From Flavobacterium phycosphaerae (GTDB taxonomy: Bacteria; Bacteroidota; Bacteroidia; Flavobacteriales; Flavobacteriaceae), in contig NZ_JAAATZ010000001.1 in NCBI RefSeq assembly GCF_010119235.1, positions 526,501 through 590,500 of the forward strand: a stretch of DNA of 64,000 nucleotides. The letters run 5' to 3'. Every line of letters begins with the position of its first letter. The stretch's first letter is position 1. Positions 36,338 through 44,664 of the stretch are shown here, piece by piece. The notes beneath the pieces are model-generated. The model saw only the letters and a program-made list of their open reading frames with translations, did not search any database and was not told the origin of the DNA. Both the position numbers and the translations under genes were made by a program.

Positions 36338-37325
36338 AATTATGTTGATTTTGTTTGTTAAAAATAGGTTCTAAAATTTGAGCTAGCTGTTCGAATTCTA
36401 TCAAAAAAGCATCGTGTCCGTGGATGGATTGGATTTCGTGATAAAAGACATTTTCTTTTACGGTTTGCAATTGCCGGTGCGTTTCGCGGTTTTCCTCGGG
36501 AATAAAAAAATAATCCGTGTCAACAGCCACCACATGAATATGAGCTTGGATTGTTTGGGCAACAGTCAAAAATTCTTTTCGGTTACGAGTGATGTCATTT
36601 GTTTTCAGTAAATGATTCATCAATTTATAAGCCGATAAACGAAAGCGGTTTTTGAGTTTGAACCCATGAGTAATCAGCCAATTTTCGATTTGAAAGATGG
36701 ACAAGTTGTTGAACTTATTCCTTTGAAACCGTTGGTTGATGGATTGTGGTGTTCGGTACAAAAGCATTGCATGCAATCGGGCATCAGCAATCGGATCGTC
36801 AGAATTGTTGAGAATTTGGTCTTGAATCAACACATTGGCAATGACCCAATCGGTGGCTTTCCAATCGGTGGCGATGGGAATTAAATGCTCGATTTTGTTG
36901 GGTTGTAAAACAGCCATTTCCCAGGCTACGGCTCCGCCCAAACTCCCTCCTATTACAGCAAAAACTTTTTTGATGTTTAAAAACTGCAGGCCTTCCCAAA
37001 AAATTCGCGCTACATCTCGAATGGTAAAATCCTGATAATTGGAAATTAAATTCCCAAAATTATTATCATATCCATTTCCCGGAATATTAAAGGCTATAAC
37101 GGTAAAGTAAGTAGTGTCGATGATTTTATGGTCACCTATCAAATCATTCCACCAGCCGTTTTCTCCGGTCACCGTGGAGTTTCCGGTTAAAGCATGATTT
37201 ACCACCACCACCGGAGCTGTGCCGATGGGCTTCCCAAAAGTTTGATAAAACAACGAAAGATAAGGACGTTGCTTCCCGTTTTCTAAATCAAAAGTAAACA
37301 GGTCTATTTTTTCTAAATTTTTCAT
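36324..37325 (-). CDS. metX: Homoserine O-acetyltransferase (MetX family)
   Basis: 333 residues from the ATG at 37323-37325. An in-frame ATG 20 codons upstream would add a tail encoded by a hairpin (about 37337-37376) and is less likely. Alpha/beta hydrolase: VVNHALTGNS, the nucleophile elbow GGSLGGAVAWEMAVL, a late catalytic Asp near VAVDTDYFF, and His in HGHDAFLIEF. It activates homoserine for MetY. Succinyl versus acetyl preference cannot be read with certainty. Confidence 0.92.
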   Translation of the reverse strand: MKNLEKIDLFTFDLENGKQRPYLSLFYQTFGKPIGTAPVVVVNHALTGNSTVTGENGWWNDLIGDHKIIDTTYFTVIAFNIPGNGYDNNFGNLISNYQDFTIRDVARIFWEGLQFLNIKKVFAVIGGSLGGAVAWEMAVLQPNKIEHLIPIATDWKATDWVIANVLIQDQILNNSDDPIADARLHAMLLYRTPQSINQRFQRNKFNNLSIFQIENWLITHGFKLKNRFRLSAYKLMNHLLKTNDITRNRKEFLTVAQTIQAHIHVVAVDTDYFFIPEENRETHRQLQTVKENVFYHEIQSIHGHDAFLIEFEQLAQILEPIFNKQNQHNYVSA

Positions 37326-37414
37326 TTTTATTTTTTTTAAAAGACTGCCTCCAACCTTGAAACTGCAGACAGTCTTAGCAAACAAAACCTAACCTATAGT
37401 TTTATTTTTCAGTA

Positions 37415-37873
37415 TTAGGCGACTGCTGAGGATTCATATTCCTTGAACAACACTACGGAAACCGGAGTTGGATTGGCCAAATTATCCTGAACCGGACAGC
37501 GATTTTCAACAGCGATTAACCAATCTTTTAATTGCTCTAAAGTAGCATCGGATGTTGGTTTAACTACTACTTCAACCGATTTGAAACCCGCTCTTTCATA
37601 GCTGATTTTCCCCTGATACTTATCTAAACTTAGGGTTCCTGAAATTTCTATTTGAAGTGATTTTAAAACAATACCCTGTTCTTTAGCTACCAATTCCCCA
37701 ACAGCATTAATGCAACCGGCATAACCTGCCAGAATTTATTCTATCGGACTGGGGCCTTCCAGTTCCGGGAATTGTTCGTTTTTACTGATTCGGATATCGA
37801 AGCTTTGGGCTTTAACTACGAACTGATTATTGTCTTTAACGTAACCTAATACGGTTACTGTTTTTGTGCTCAT
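37415..37873 (-). pseudogene. OsmC-family protein with an in-frame stop
   Basis: The ATG is at 37871-37873 and the frame is 153 codons, a normal OsmC length, but codon 46 is TAA (37736-37738). It interrupts ...GPSPIE*ILAGYAGCIN. Tyr (TAT or TAC) would be expected there, so one base change explains it. The rest is intact: the Cys motif AGYAGC, then ENRCPVQDNLANPTPVSV with the second Cys. It lies 3 nt after metY inside the methionine operon. It could be a genuine nonsense mutation, a sequencing error, or an open frame restored by readthrough. Confidence 0.85.
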
Positions 37874-37876
37874 GAT

Positions 37877-39169
37877 TTATACGGTTTGTGGGGATTTAAT
37901 GGTAGTGAATACCGCTTGTAAATCGGCTTTCAAATCGTCGATGTTTTCTAAACCAACTGACAAACGAATCAGGTCTTTGGTTACTCCGGCCGCTTCTTGT
38001 TCGGCATCAGACAACTGTTGATGGGTGGTACTGGCGGGATGGATGATTAACGATTTAGTGTCACCGATGTTGGCTAACAGTGAAAATAATTTGGTGTTGT
38101 CAGCTACTTTCTTAGCAGCTTCGAATCCTCCTTTTAATCCGAATGTTACGATACCGCTTTTGCCTTCCGGTAAATATTCATCGGCTAAAGTTTTGTATTC
38201 TGAAGTTGCCAATCCCGGATAATTTACCCAGGCAACCTGCTCCTGTTTTTCTAACCATTGCGCTAAATCCAAAGCATTTTCGCTGTGTTTTTTGATTCGA
38301 ATTTCCAAAGTCTCTAACCCTTGAATGGTTTGAAACGCGTTGAACGGACTTAATGCCGCACCGAAATCACGCAATCCTTCAATTCTCACTTTGGCAATGA
38401 AAGAAGCCGCGCCCAGAGCTTCATAGTATTTCAGTCCGTGATATCCCGCTGATGGTTCTGTGAATTCCGGGAATTTACCGTTGCTCCAATCAAAGTTCCC
38501 GGCATCGATGATGACACCGCCCAGCGACGTTCCGTTTCCGGAAATGTACTTGGTTAACGAGTGAATTACAATGTCGGCTCCATGCTGAATTGGGTTTAGC
38601 AAAAAAGGAGTTGCAACGGTATTATCAACAATGAAAGGCACTTTGAATCCTTTTGCTTCTGCGGAAATGGCTTTCAAATCGAGTACATCCAACTTTGGAT
38701 TTCCAAGGCTTTCGACAAAGAAGGCTCTGGTGTTTTCCTGTGCGGCTTTGGTAAAGTTTTCCGGATTTGATGGATCAACGAAAGTGGTCGTAATCCCTAA
38801 TCTTGGTAAAGTTACTTTCAGCAAATTGTAAGTTCCTCCGTAAAGACTGTTTGAAGCTACGATGTGGTCACCCGATTTTAGTAAAACCAATAATGCGGTG
38901 GCGATGGCTGACGTTCCTGAAGCGGTCACTACAGCTCCGATTCCACCTTCCAAGGCGGCTAAGCGTTGTTCCAAAATGTCGTTAGTTGGATTGTTCAATC
39001 GAGTGTAAATGAATCCTGCTTCGGCCAAACCAAAAAGATTAGCGGCATGGTCTGAATTGTTGAATACATACGAAGTGGTTTGGTAAATCGGAACGGCTCT
39101 GGTTCCTGCATTTTTAGTAACGTCGTGTCCTGCGTGCAACGCGTTGGTTGCAAATTTTTGTGTGCTCAT
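37877..39169 (-). CDS. metY: O-acetylhomoserine aminocarboxypropyltransferase (sulfhydrylase)
   Basis: 430 residues, Cys/Met metabolism PLP family. ALHAGHDVTKNAGTRAVPIY at the N-terminus, SLYGGTYNLLKVTLPRLGI, VDNTVATPFLLNPI and the PLP Lys in IVIHSLTKYISGNGT. The length and ALSPFNAFQTIQGLETLEIR are those of MetY rather than MetB or MetC. It makes homocysteine from O-acetylhomoserine and sulfide. It is the first structural gene after a Met-rich leader ORF and terminator. Confidence 0.94.
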   Translation of the reverse strand: MSTQKFATNALHAGHDVTKNAGTRAVPIYQTTSYVFNNSDHAANLFGLAEAGFIYTRLNNPTNDILEQRLAALEGGIGAVVTASGTSAIATALLVLLKSGDHIVASNSLYGGTYNLLKVTLPRLGITTTFVDPSNPENFTKAAQENTRAFFVESLGNPKLDVLDLKAISAEAKGFKVPFIVDNTVATPFLLNPIQHGADIVIHSLTKYISGNGTSLGGVIIDAGNFDWSNGKFPEFTEPSAGYHGLKYYEALGAASFIAKVRIEGLRDFGAALSPFNAFQTIQGLETLEIRIKKHSENALDLAQWLEKQEQVAWVNYPGLATSEYKTLADEYLPEGKSGIVTFGLKGGFEAAKKVADNTKLFSLLANIGDTKSLIIHPASTTHQQLSDAEQEAAGVTKDLIRLSVGLENIDDLKADLQAVFTTIKSPQTV

Positions 39170-39231
39170 GGTGTTTAAATTTAAATGTTAGTATGAATAA
39201 TTTTAAGTGTTTACGAATGTTTGGGCATAAA

Positions 39232-39265
39232 AAAGTCCCTTTGGATGGCTTACCAAAAGGACTTT
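39232..39265 (-). terminator. Attenuator terminator before metY
   Basis: A 13-bp stem AAAGTCCTTTTGG / CCAAAGGGACTTT (one G-U on the minus strand), loop TAAGCCAT, then six T. It lies between the Met-rich leader stop (39288) and the metY ATG (39169). Its 5' arm segment CTTTTGG (39253-39259) can pair with CCAAAAG (39300-39306) near the end of the leader ORF. Confidence 0.85.
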
Positions 39266-39287
39266 AAGAATTGAGCAATAACTACGA

Positions 39288-39386
39288 TTACGTCTTCCGC
39301 TTTTGGTTATAGGATATGGTGATGCAACACATCATCATGTGCATCATCGTGCGGTTCATCATCATATTTTTTACTGCTAGGCTCAT
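39288..39386 (-). CDS. Methionine leader peptide (attenuator), metY operon
   Basis: A 32-codon ORF. Residues 7-21 read NMMMNRTMMHMMMCC: eight Met and two Cys codons in fifteen, nine Met overall. The stop TAA is at 39288-39290, 22 nt before the terminator's 5' arm. The antiterminator strand CCAAAAG lies about six codons before the stop. Charged tRNA-Met (and perhaps tRNA-Cys) shortage should stall ribosomes and allow metY-osmC-metX-hom transcription. Translation has not been shown. Confidence 0.87.
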   Translation of the reverse strand: MSLAVKNMMMNRTMMHMMMCCITISYNQKRKT

Positions 39387-39434
39387 TATTTTGTTTTTAT
39401 TTTATTGCTTTTAGAATTTTATTTTTATTGCGGA

Positions 39435-40058
39435 TTACTTCAGTTTGTCAAAAATATATCCTGCCTTTTTTGCCCCCCAAACCTGTTTTCCCTCTTTGTC
39501 AAATCCTTGATCCCAAGACAGAATCTGATTTTCCAGAACGGTAACTTTGGACGTGGCGTAATTAGCCCCTCTCAATTCACTAGAACATGTTTTAATTCCG
39601 GTTTGTCCGGTAAATTTATTTTTACCAAGACGTTTCAACACCACTTCACATCCTTTTTTTTGTTCGATATCATTTTCCGTTAGGGCATCAAAAGTTTCCG
39701 GCGTATTCCATTTACCAATCCAATCTTTTTCGTTTTTCAAAGTATAGATTTCGCTAATAAACTCATCTCCATTTTGAACCAATTTGTAAATTCTTACTCT
39801 GTATGGCTTGTCTTGTTTTTTGAAAATAGCTTGTTCAACATACAAATAGTGCCCTTTATTTTTCCAGATGGGAACCATACGAAGCGAAATGTTGAAATAC
39901 GTGGTATCAGTTACTGATTGTTTTTCCGAAGAATAATGACCTTGCATGATAGTTACCAATTCATTTAAATATTTTTCGCTTTTGCTCTTTTTGGATTGTG
40001 CATTGCTTGTAAAGAAGCTGAACGAAATAAGTAGCAGTAAAAGGATGTTTTTTTTCAT
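39435..40058 (-). CDS. CpcT/CpeT-like secreted protein
   Basis: 207 residues with signal peptide MKKNILLLLLISFSFFTSNAQ. The mature part resembles the CpcT/CpeT family, first known as chromophore lyases of cyanobacterial phycobiliproteins: LVTIMQGHYSSEKQS, RMVPIWKNKGHYLYVEQAIF, YRVRIYKLVQ, and GCEVVLKRLGKNKFTGQT. This is no phototroph, so the ligand here is unknown. The gene has its own Met/Cys-rich leader and terminator upstream, and the metY leader begins 49 nt after its stop, so it sits in a methionine-linked regulatory context. Confidence 0.8.
   Translation of the reverse strand: MKKNILLLLLISFSFFTSNAQSKKSKSEKYLNELVTIMQGHYSSEKQSVTDTTYFNISLRMVPIWKNKGHYLYVEQAIFKKQDKPYRVRIYKLVQNGDEFISEIYTLKNEKDWIGKWNTPETFDALTENDIEQKKGCEVVLKRLGKNKFTGQTGIKTCSSELRGANYATSKVTVLENQILSWDQGFDKEGKQVWGAKKAGYIFDKLK
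39449..39481 (-). promoter_or_regulatory. Candidate promoter of the metY leader transcript
   Basis: On the minus strand TTTG (39478-39481) and TATTTTTG (39449-39456), 21 nt apart, lie in the last codons of the CpcT-like gene, about 60 nt before the Met-rich leader ORF. If real, the metY unit has its own start as well as possible readthrough. Confidence 0.45.
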
Positions 40059-40104
40059 TTTGATTTGTTGTTTTAAGTTTATTGGTTTTTGCTTTAAATA
40101 AAAA

Positions 40105-40128
40105 AACCTCTGCGTTTTGGCAGAGGTT
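40105..40128 (-). terminator. Attenuator terminator before the CpcT-like gene
   Basis: A 9-bp stem AACCTCTGC / GCAGAGGTT, loop CAAAAC, then T-rich on the minus strand. It lies between the Met/Cys-rich leader ORF and the CpcT-like ATG at 40058. CTCTGC of its 5' arm (40120-40125) can pair with GCAGAG at 40173-40178 in the leader ORF. Confidence 0.82.
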
Positions 40129-40157
40129 CGATTGTATCTATTTTAAAAAATTTAAAA

Positions 40158-40226
40158 TTATGCAATAGTGTGCTCTGCGGAATCTTCCGACATCATACGA
40201 CACATATGGCACATTGTAAATTTCAT
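40158..40226 (-). CDS. Met/Cys-rich leader peptide before the CpcT-like gene
   Basis: A 22-codon ORF starting MKFTMCHMCRMMSED: five Met and two Cys codons within the first twelve. The stop TAA is at 40158-40160, 30 nt before the terminator stem. The design matches the metY leader: codon run, then an antiterminator strand (GCAGAG, codons 17-18), then a terminator. Expression has not been shown. Confidence 0.8.
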   Translation of the reverse strand: MKFTMCHMCRMMSEDSAEHTIA

Positions 40227-40386
40227 TTTTTGTTGTTATTGGATGAAGCAAACTTCTGAATGTTTTTTGAATTGACCAAACGAAATTTGAAAAATTAACA
40301 TTTGAAGTTTGTTTATATATATTTAAATACTACGTATTTAGAATTTTGAATGAATCATAAAAAAAATAAAAAAAGTAAAATTGTTT

Positions 40387-40416
40387 TTTGTATTCTAAAT
40401 AGTCTTTATACATTTG
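40387..40416 (+). promoter_or_regulatory. metK promoter
   Basis: TTTG at 40387-40390 and TACATTTG at 40409-40416, 18 nt apart, fit the Bacteroidota consensus exactly. Transcription would start near 40422, so the SAM-II-like aptamer begins almost at the 5' end of the RNA. Confidence 0.7.
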
Positions 40417-40428
40417 CAACCGAAAAAT

Positions 40429-40480
40429 GAGAGGAAAAATTTGAACTGATTGCAACCTCGTTAAAAAATGCTAAAGCAGA
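40429..40480 (+). promoter_or_regulatory. SAM-II-like riboswitch upstream of metK
   Basis: The pattern of a SAM-II pseudoknot is visible: P1 GAGG (40431-40434) / CCTC (40456-40459), loop TTGAACTGATTGCAA, an A-rich linker GTTAAAAAA, then TGCTAAAGCAG, which can pair back to the loop. GCTAAAG can instead pair with CTTTAGC downstream (about 40489-40495), a possible switch. By function SAM binding would lower metK expression. A covariance-model score is needed to confirm it. Confidence 0.72.
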
Positions 40481-40552
40481 AACTCTCCTTTAGCTTTACC
40501 GGCAATTTTCAGTTTTTCTTCATTACAATTAATATTAAATTAAACTATAATT

Positions 40553-41803
40553 ATGGCTTATTTATTTACGTCGGAGTCAGTTAGTGAAGGACATCCAGAC
40601 AAAGTTGCAGACCAAATTTCAGATGCGTTAATTGACAATTTCTTAGCCTTTGACCCTGAGTCAAAAGTAGCTTGCGAAACCTTGGTAACAACGGGTCAGG
40701 TAATTTTGGCCGGCGAAGTAAAATCGAATACCTATCTTGATGTGCAGCAAATTGCCAGAGAAGTAATCCGTAAAATCGGATATACTAAAAGCGAATACAT
40801 GTTTGAAGCTGATTCGTGTGGTGTTTTATCTGCCATTCATGAGCAATCAGCTGATATCAATCAAGGAGTTGACAGAGCCAGCAAAGAAGAGCAAGGAGCC
40901 GGTGACCAAGGAATGATGTTTGGGTATGCTACCAATGAAACTGAAAACTACATGCCATTAGCTTTAGATTTATCTCATGCGTTATTGATTGAATTGGCTA
41001 ACTTAAGAAGAGAAAACAACGAAATTAAATACTTACGCCCTGATGCTAAATCTCAGGTGACTTTAGAGTATTCTGATGACAACAAACCGGTAAGAATTGA
41101 TGCCATTGTAATTTCAACACAACATGATGATTTTGCTGCAGAAGCTGAAATGTTGGCTAAAATTAAAAGTGATTTGATTTCGATTTTGATTCCGAGAATT
41201 AAAGCCAAATATCCTCAATACGCCCATTTATTCAATAACGATATTACGTATCATATAAACCCAACCGGAAAATTCGTAATCGGCGGTCCTCACGGAGACA
41301 CCGGATTAACAGGAAGAAAAATCATCGTTGATACGTATGGCGGAAAAGGAGCTCACGGGGGTGGTGCTTTCTCAGGAAAAGACCCATCAAAAGTAGATCG
41401 TTCAGCGGCTTATGCAACCCGTCACATTGCTAAAAACTTAGTAGCTGCCGGATTGTGTGATGAAGTTTTGGTACAAGTTTCTTATGCGATTGGAGTGGCA
41501 AAACCAACTTCTATCAATGTGGTTACTTACGGAACTTCTAAAGTAAATTTAACCGACGGTGAAATCAGTAAAGTGGTTGAGAATGTATTTGATATGAGGC
41601 CTTACTTTATTGAGCAACGTTTGAAATTGAGAAACCCAATCTACAGCGAAACCGCAGCTTACGGACACATGGGACGTAAACCGGAAACGGTTACTAAAAC
41701 TTTCCAATTGCCAAATGGCGCTCCGAAAACAGTATCGGTAGAGTTATTTACTTGGGAGAAATTAGACTTCGTTGACAAAGTAAAAGCAGCTTTTGGATTA
41801 TAA
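40553..41803 (+). CDS. metK: S-adenosylmethionine synthetase
   Basis: 416 residues. It makes SAM from methionine and [49 protein letters not shown], and [20 protein letters not shown] are all intact, with ATP, Mg and K sites. It is transcribed divergently from the methionine operons and preceded by a SAM-II-like aptamer, so it is probably repressed by its own product. Confidence 0.98.
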   Translation: MAYLFTSESVSEGHPDKVADQISDALIDNFLAFDPESKVACETLVTTGQVILAGEVKSNTYLDVQQIAREVIRKIGYTKSEYMFEADSCGVLSAIHEQSADINQGVDRASKEEQGAGDQGMMFGYATNETENYMPLALDLSHALLIELANLRRENNEIKYLRPDAKSQVTLEYSDDNKPVRIDAIVISTQHDDFAAEAEMLAKIKSDLISILIPRIKAKYPQYAHLFNNDITYHINPTGKFVIGGPHGDTGLTGRKIIVDTYGGKGAHGGGAFSGKDPSKVDRSAAYATRHIAKNLVAAGLCDEVLVQVSYAIGVAKPTSINVVTYGTSKVNLTDGEISKVVENVFDMRPYFIEQRLKLRNPIYSETAAYGHMGRKPETVTKTFQLPNGAPKTVSVELFTWEKLDFVDKVKAAFGL

Positions 41804-41827
41804 AATTCCCAAAGCATTTAGTTATAA

Positions 41828-41851
41828 AAAATCCCGCAATTGCGGGATTTT
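41828..41851. terminator. Bidirectional terminator metK / TonB-type gene
   Basis: An 11-bp stem AAAATCCCGCA / TGCGGGATTTT with a 2-nt loop AT, flanked by A and T runs, between convergent genes. Confidence 0.88.
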
Positions 41852-41857
41852 TTGTTG

Positions 41858-44617
41858 CTATAAATTATACTTTAAACTGAACATCACATAGCGCGGTTGC
41901 ACACGGTATTGCGATGTTCGGGTGGTGAATTGCGAGAAGCTGTCGTCATTAAGCGAAGTGGTATTCAGCAAGTTGGTTGCTGAAATTTTATACTCCCATT
42001 TGCTGTCTTTGGTCTTTTGATAAATCAAACTGGCAGATAGGAAATCGTATTCATTTTCGACTGATTTGTCGTTATTGTAATAGTGATAAAACTCATACTC
42101 GGTTACGAATGAAAAGCTTTTTAAGAAGAAATAATCCAACGTTATTGTGGGCTTGTCTGTAAAAAAAGTATCTGTCGGATAATCATTCACCGTATAACTG
42201 TAACCTAATTCAATGTTAGGCCATTGCTTAAAATTGGTCGAAGCTTTTAAACTGTAGGTTTGACTAAAACTCTCATTCGTTATCAGTACATCTTGTAATG
42301 TATTTCTATCGATTTGAATATTATTATACTTGGCCCAATTCAAACTGGCACTTAAAGAAGCTTTATAATATTTGAAAAAAGAACGACCATAATTCCCATA
42401 AAATGTCAAAGTTTCATCAGCAAACGAAGAATTATACGGAGATGAAACTTGGTTTACATTATCAAAAAAAGCTCTCGTTTTCACGGCATCAACTGTACGA
42501 TTATAACTGGCAAATGCCGAAATATTCTCAAAGTTGAACATGTTGTATTTGAAATACCGCAGAGAATGAGATTGCTGAATGGCATTTTCAAGCGTTCGGT
42601 TACCGGCAGACAAACTGTTGTAGCTGTTGATAATAAACCCTTGCGCCAACCTAGTAATATCACTAAAATTATTAGTAAACGAAAAATTATACGTTAGTGT
42701 TTCCGCTTTTTTGATTTGGTAAATGGCTAAGAAATCAGGCAACAATCTCGTGAAGTTTTGGGTGTAGTTTGTTCCTAATTGTTCATTGTTTAAAGCATAG
42801 GTATGCAAGCTTACTCCAGGGGTAAAGGTAAATTTCCCGCTTAAAATTTTGTAATGCAATCCCAGGAAAGCATCGTTAAAGCGGTAATTAACGTCATTCG
42901 TATTAGAGGGAGTATTCAACTCATTAACCGTTTCGTTGTCCATAATCTGATACATACCGGAATTGAAATTCTGATGCGAGAAGGTATTCCCCAAAGTAAT
43001 ATTGATGTTGCTTTTTGGCGTCACCATGTAGTAGTAATCCAATTTCGTATCAATTTTATTGGTTTTCACAAAACGATTTTGATTCAAATTGGTTCTGTTT
43101 TGTGAAGGATCATAGCCCAAAACATTATTCGCCGGTGGCGGCGCTAACGGATTAACAAAAGGATCGGAAGCTAAATCAGCGTTATAAAACGGATTTTCAT
43201 CTTGGTATAAATGCTGCATTTCCAAAGCAAAAACATTTTTCTCGGAAGCTGTGTAGTAAAAACTCAGGTTCTGATTGACTGAAACGGGATCTTGCTTTTT
43301 CTTGGTAAAAATATTTTCGGTAGATGAGTTATTGCTCTCATCAATGGCTTCTCTCAAAAGGAAATTGTCCTCATCTTGCTTAGAAAATTTCGCCAAAACA
43401 TCATAATCAAACTGGAAATTGGCATTCGGTTTATAACTTGAACTTAGTTTAAACAATCCTAAATTATTTTTTTGATGGGCTACTTCAGCTCTGTTTTCGG
43501 TTGAGGCTACTTCGCTGGAATTTTCATTCAAATAATTCGTTGTGGATTTAGTTTCTAAATCTGTTTTAGAAGCTGAAAGAATGGCAAAACCACTAAGATT
43601 CCAGGATTTGGTTGGATTATAGGAAAAATTGGTAGCCCCAAAATCAGTTTCAATTGCTTTGGCTCGGTTATTTCGCAACAACGAAATACCCAAATCATTA
43701 GACGATACATTAAAACTTGAACCGCCTTTGGCCATCATGTTCTTAAAGCCGCCAGTGAATTTGAAATAATCCTGAATCGTCAGCGGCAATTCACCTATAT
43801 TATTGGTATTAGTAATGATATTGATGCTGTATTTTGGGCTGTAATAAAACAATTTTGGGCTGATATTATAGCGGTCAAACTTGCTCTCAGGTCGAAAACC
43901 GCCGGCAGCCGTAATATCACCAAACCAAAAGTTCTTCTTGCCATCCTTTAGTTTGATGTTCATCGCTACATTATCCTGATTGTTTTCAACCCCTTTTAGT
44001 ATGGAATTTTCGTTGTAGTTTCTCAAAACTTGCACCTTATCAATGGCATCAGCGGGAATATTTTTGACACCCAATTTGGTATCACCATCAAAAAAATCTT
44101 TCCCTTCCACCATTAATTTGGATACTTTTTTACCTTCAACTTCTACCTCACCATCGGCATTGACTTCAACACCGGGCAATTTTTTCAACACGTCTTCGAG
44201 CTTTCTTTCAGTTCCGGTTTTGAACGAATCAGCATTATACACTATTGTATCCCCTTTAATGGAAACCGGCATTTCGCGAACGATTTCTACGCCGTCCAAT
44301 TCAATCCCACCGCTTTCCATAGTGATATTTTGAGTAATATTTTCGGATAGTGTGGCAATGGTAATTTCTTTATTCTTCATACCCAAATAGCTCAGCTTAA
44401 TGGTATAAGTTGAATTAGGTTTCAAATTGAGTACAAATTTTCCTTTGTCATTTGTTATTGCATAAGCATCCATAGCATTGGTCCCTTGGTTCATGGCCAT
44501 GATGTTAGCCATTTCTAGTGGTGCCTTTGTATTGTCTTGAATAACTCCTTCGAAACGAATATTTTGCGAAAAAGAGACAGTTGTTAGTAATAAAAAAAAA
44601 TAGAATAATTTGTTCAT
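41858..44617 (-). CDS. Outer-membrane beta-barrel protein with carboxypeptidase-like domain (TonB-receptor-like)
   Basis: 919 residues from the ATG at 44615-44617, chosen because it starts a clean signal peptide (MNKLFYFFLLLTTVSFSQ). Then come a carboxypeptidase-regulatory-like beta domain (FEGVIQDNTKAPLEMANIMA), a plug-like part (EDVLKKLPGVEVNADGEV, KVSKLMVEGKDFFDGD), and a long barrel ending SQYRVQPRYVMFSLKYNL. It has no clear TonB box. It is co-oriented with two GLPGLI genes and probably transports or secretes something with them. Confidence 0.85.
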   Translation of the reverse strand: MNKLFYFFLLLTTVSFSQNIRFEGVIQDNTKAPLEMANIMAMNQGTNAMDAYAITNDKGKFVLNLKPNSTYTIKLSYLGMKNKEITIATLSENITQNITMESGGIELDGVEIVREMPVSIKGDTIVYNADSFKTGTERKLEDVLKKLPGVEVNADGEVEVEGKKVSKLMVEGKDFFDGDTKLGVKNIPADAIDKVQVLRNYNENSILKGVENNQDNVAMNIKLKDGKKNFWFGDITAAGGFRPESKFDRYNISPKLFYYSPKYSINIITNTNNIGELPLTIQDYFKFTGGFKNMMAKGGSSFNVSSNDLGISLLRNNRAKAIETDFGATNFSYNPTKSWNLSGFAILSASKTDLETKSTTNYLNENSSEVASTENRAEVAHQKNNLGLFKLSSSYKPNANFQFDYDVLAKFSKQDEDNFLLREAIDESNNSSTENIFTKKKQDPVSVNQNLSFYYTASEKNVFALEMQHLYQDENPFYNADLASDPFVNPLAPPPANNVLGYDPSQNRTNLNQNRFVKTNKIDTKLDYYYMVTPKSNINITLGNTFSHQNFNSGMYQIMDNETVNELNTPSNTNDVNYRFNDAFLGLHYKILSGKFTFTPGVSLHTYALNNEQLGTNYTQNFTRLLPDFLAIYQIKKAETLTYNFSFTNNFSDITRLAQGFIINSYNSLSAGNRTLENAIQQSHSLRYFKYNMFNFENISAFASYNRTVDAVKTRAFFDNVNQVSSPYNSSFADETLTFYGNYGRSFFKYYKASLSASLNWAKYNNIQIDRNTLQDVLITNESFSQTYSLKASTNFKQWPNIELGYSYTVNDYPTDTFFTDKPTITLDYFFLKSFSFVTEYEFYHYYNNDKSVENEYDFLSASLIYQKTKDSKWEYKISATNLLNTTSLNDDSFSQFTTRTSQYRVQPRYVMFSLKYNL

Positions 44618-44664
44618 GTGGTGGCTTGTATATTGTATGCTTTGGTTTGAAAAATCATGTTCCA

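Larger units (their letters stand above)
40227..40552. other. Divergent control region CpcT-like leader / metK
   Basis: A 326-nt gap between divergent transcripts. It holds the metK promoter (40387-40416), the SAM-II-like aptamer (40429-40480) and an overlapping hairpin. On the minus side a weak TTTG-N20-GAAGTTTG at about 40247-40280 could start the Met/Cys leader transcript. Confidence 0.6.

Noticed and set aside
37337..37376. Hairpin AAGACTG ... CAGTCTT between osmC-like gene and metX as a regulatory element
   Set aside because: The stem is only 7 bp with a long loop and is followed by A-rich, not T-rich, sequence. It may be an intercistronic structure, but I cannot support a role.
37415..37693. 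The 3' part of the osmC-like frame as a separate 92-residue gene
   Set aside because: It would begin at a TTG within the OsmC core, missing the first catalytic Cys region. The joined frame across one TAA explains it better.
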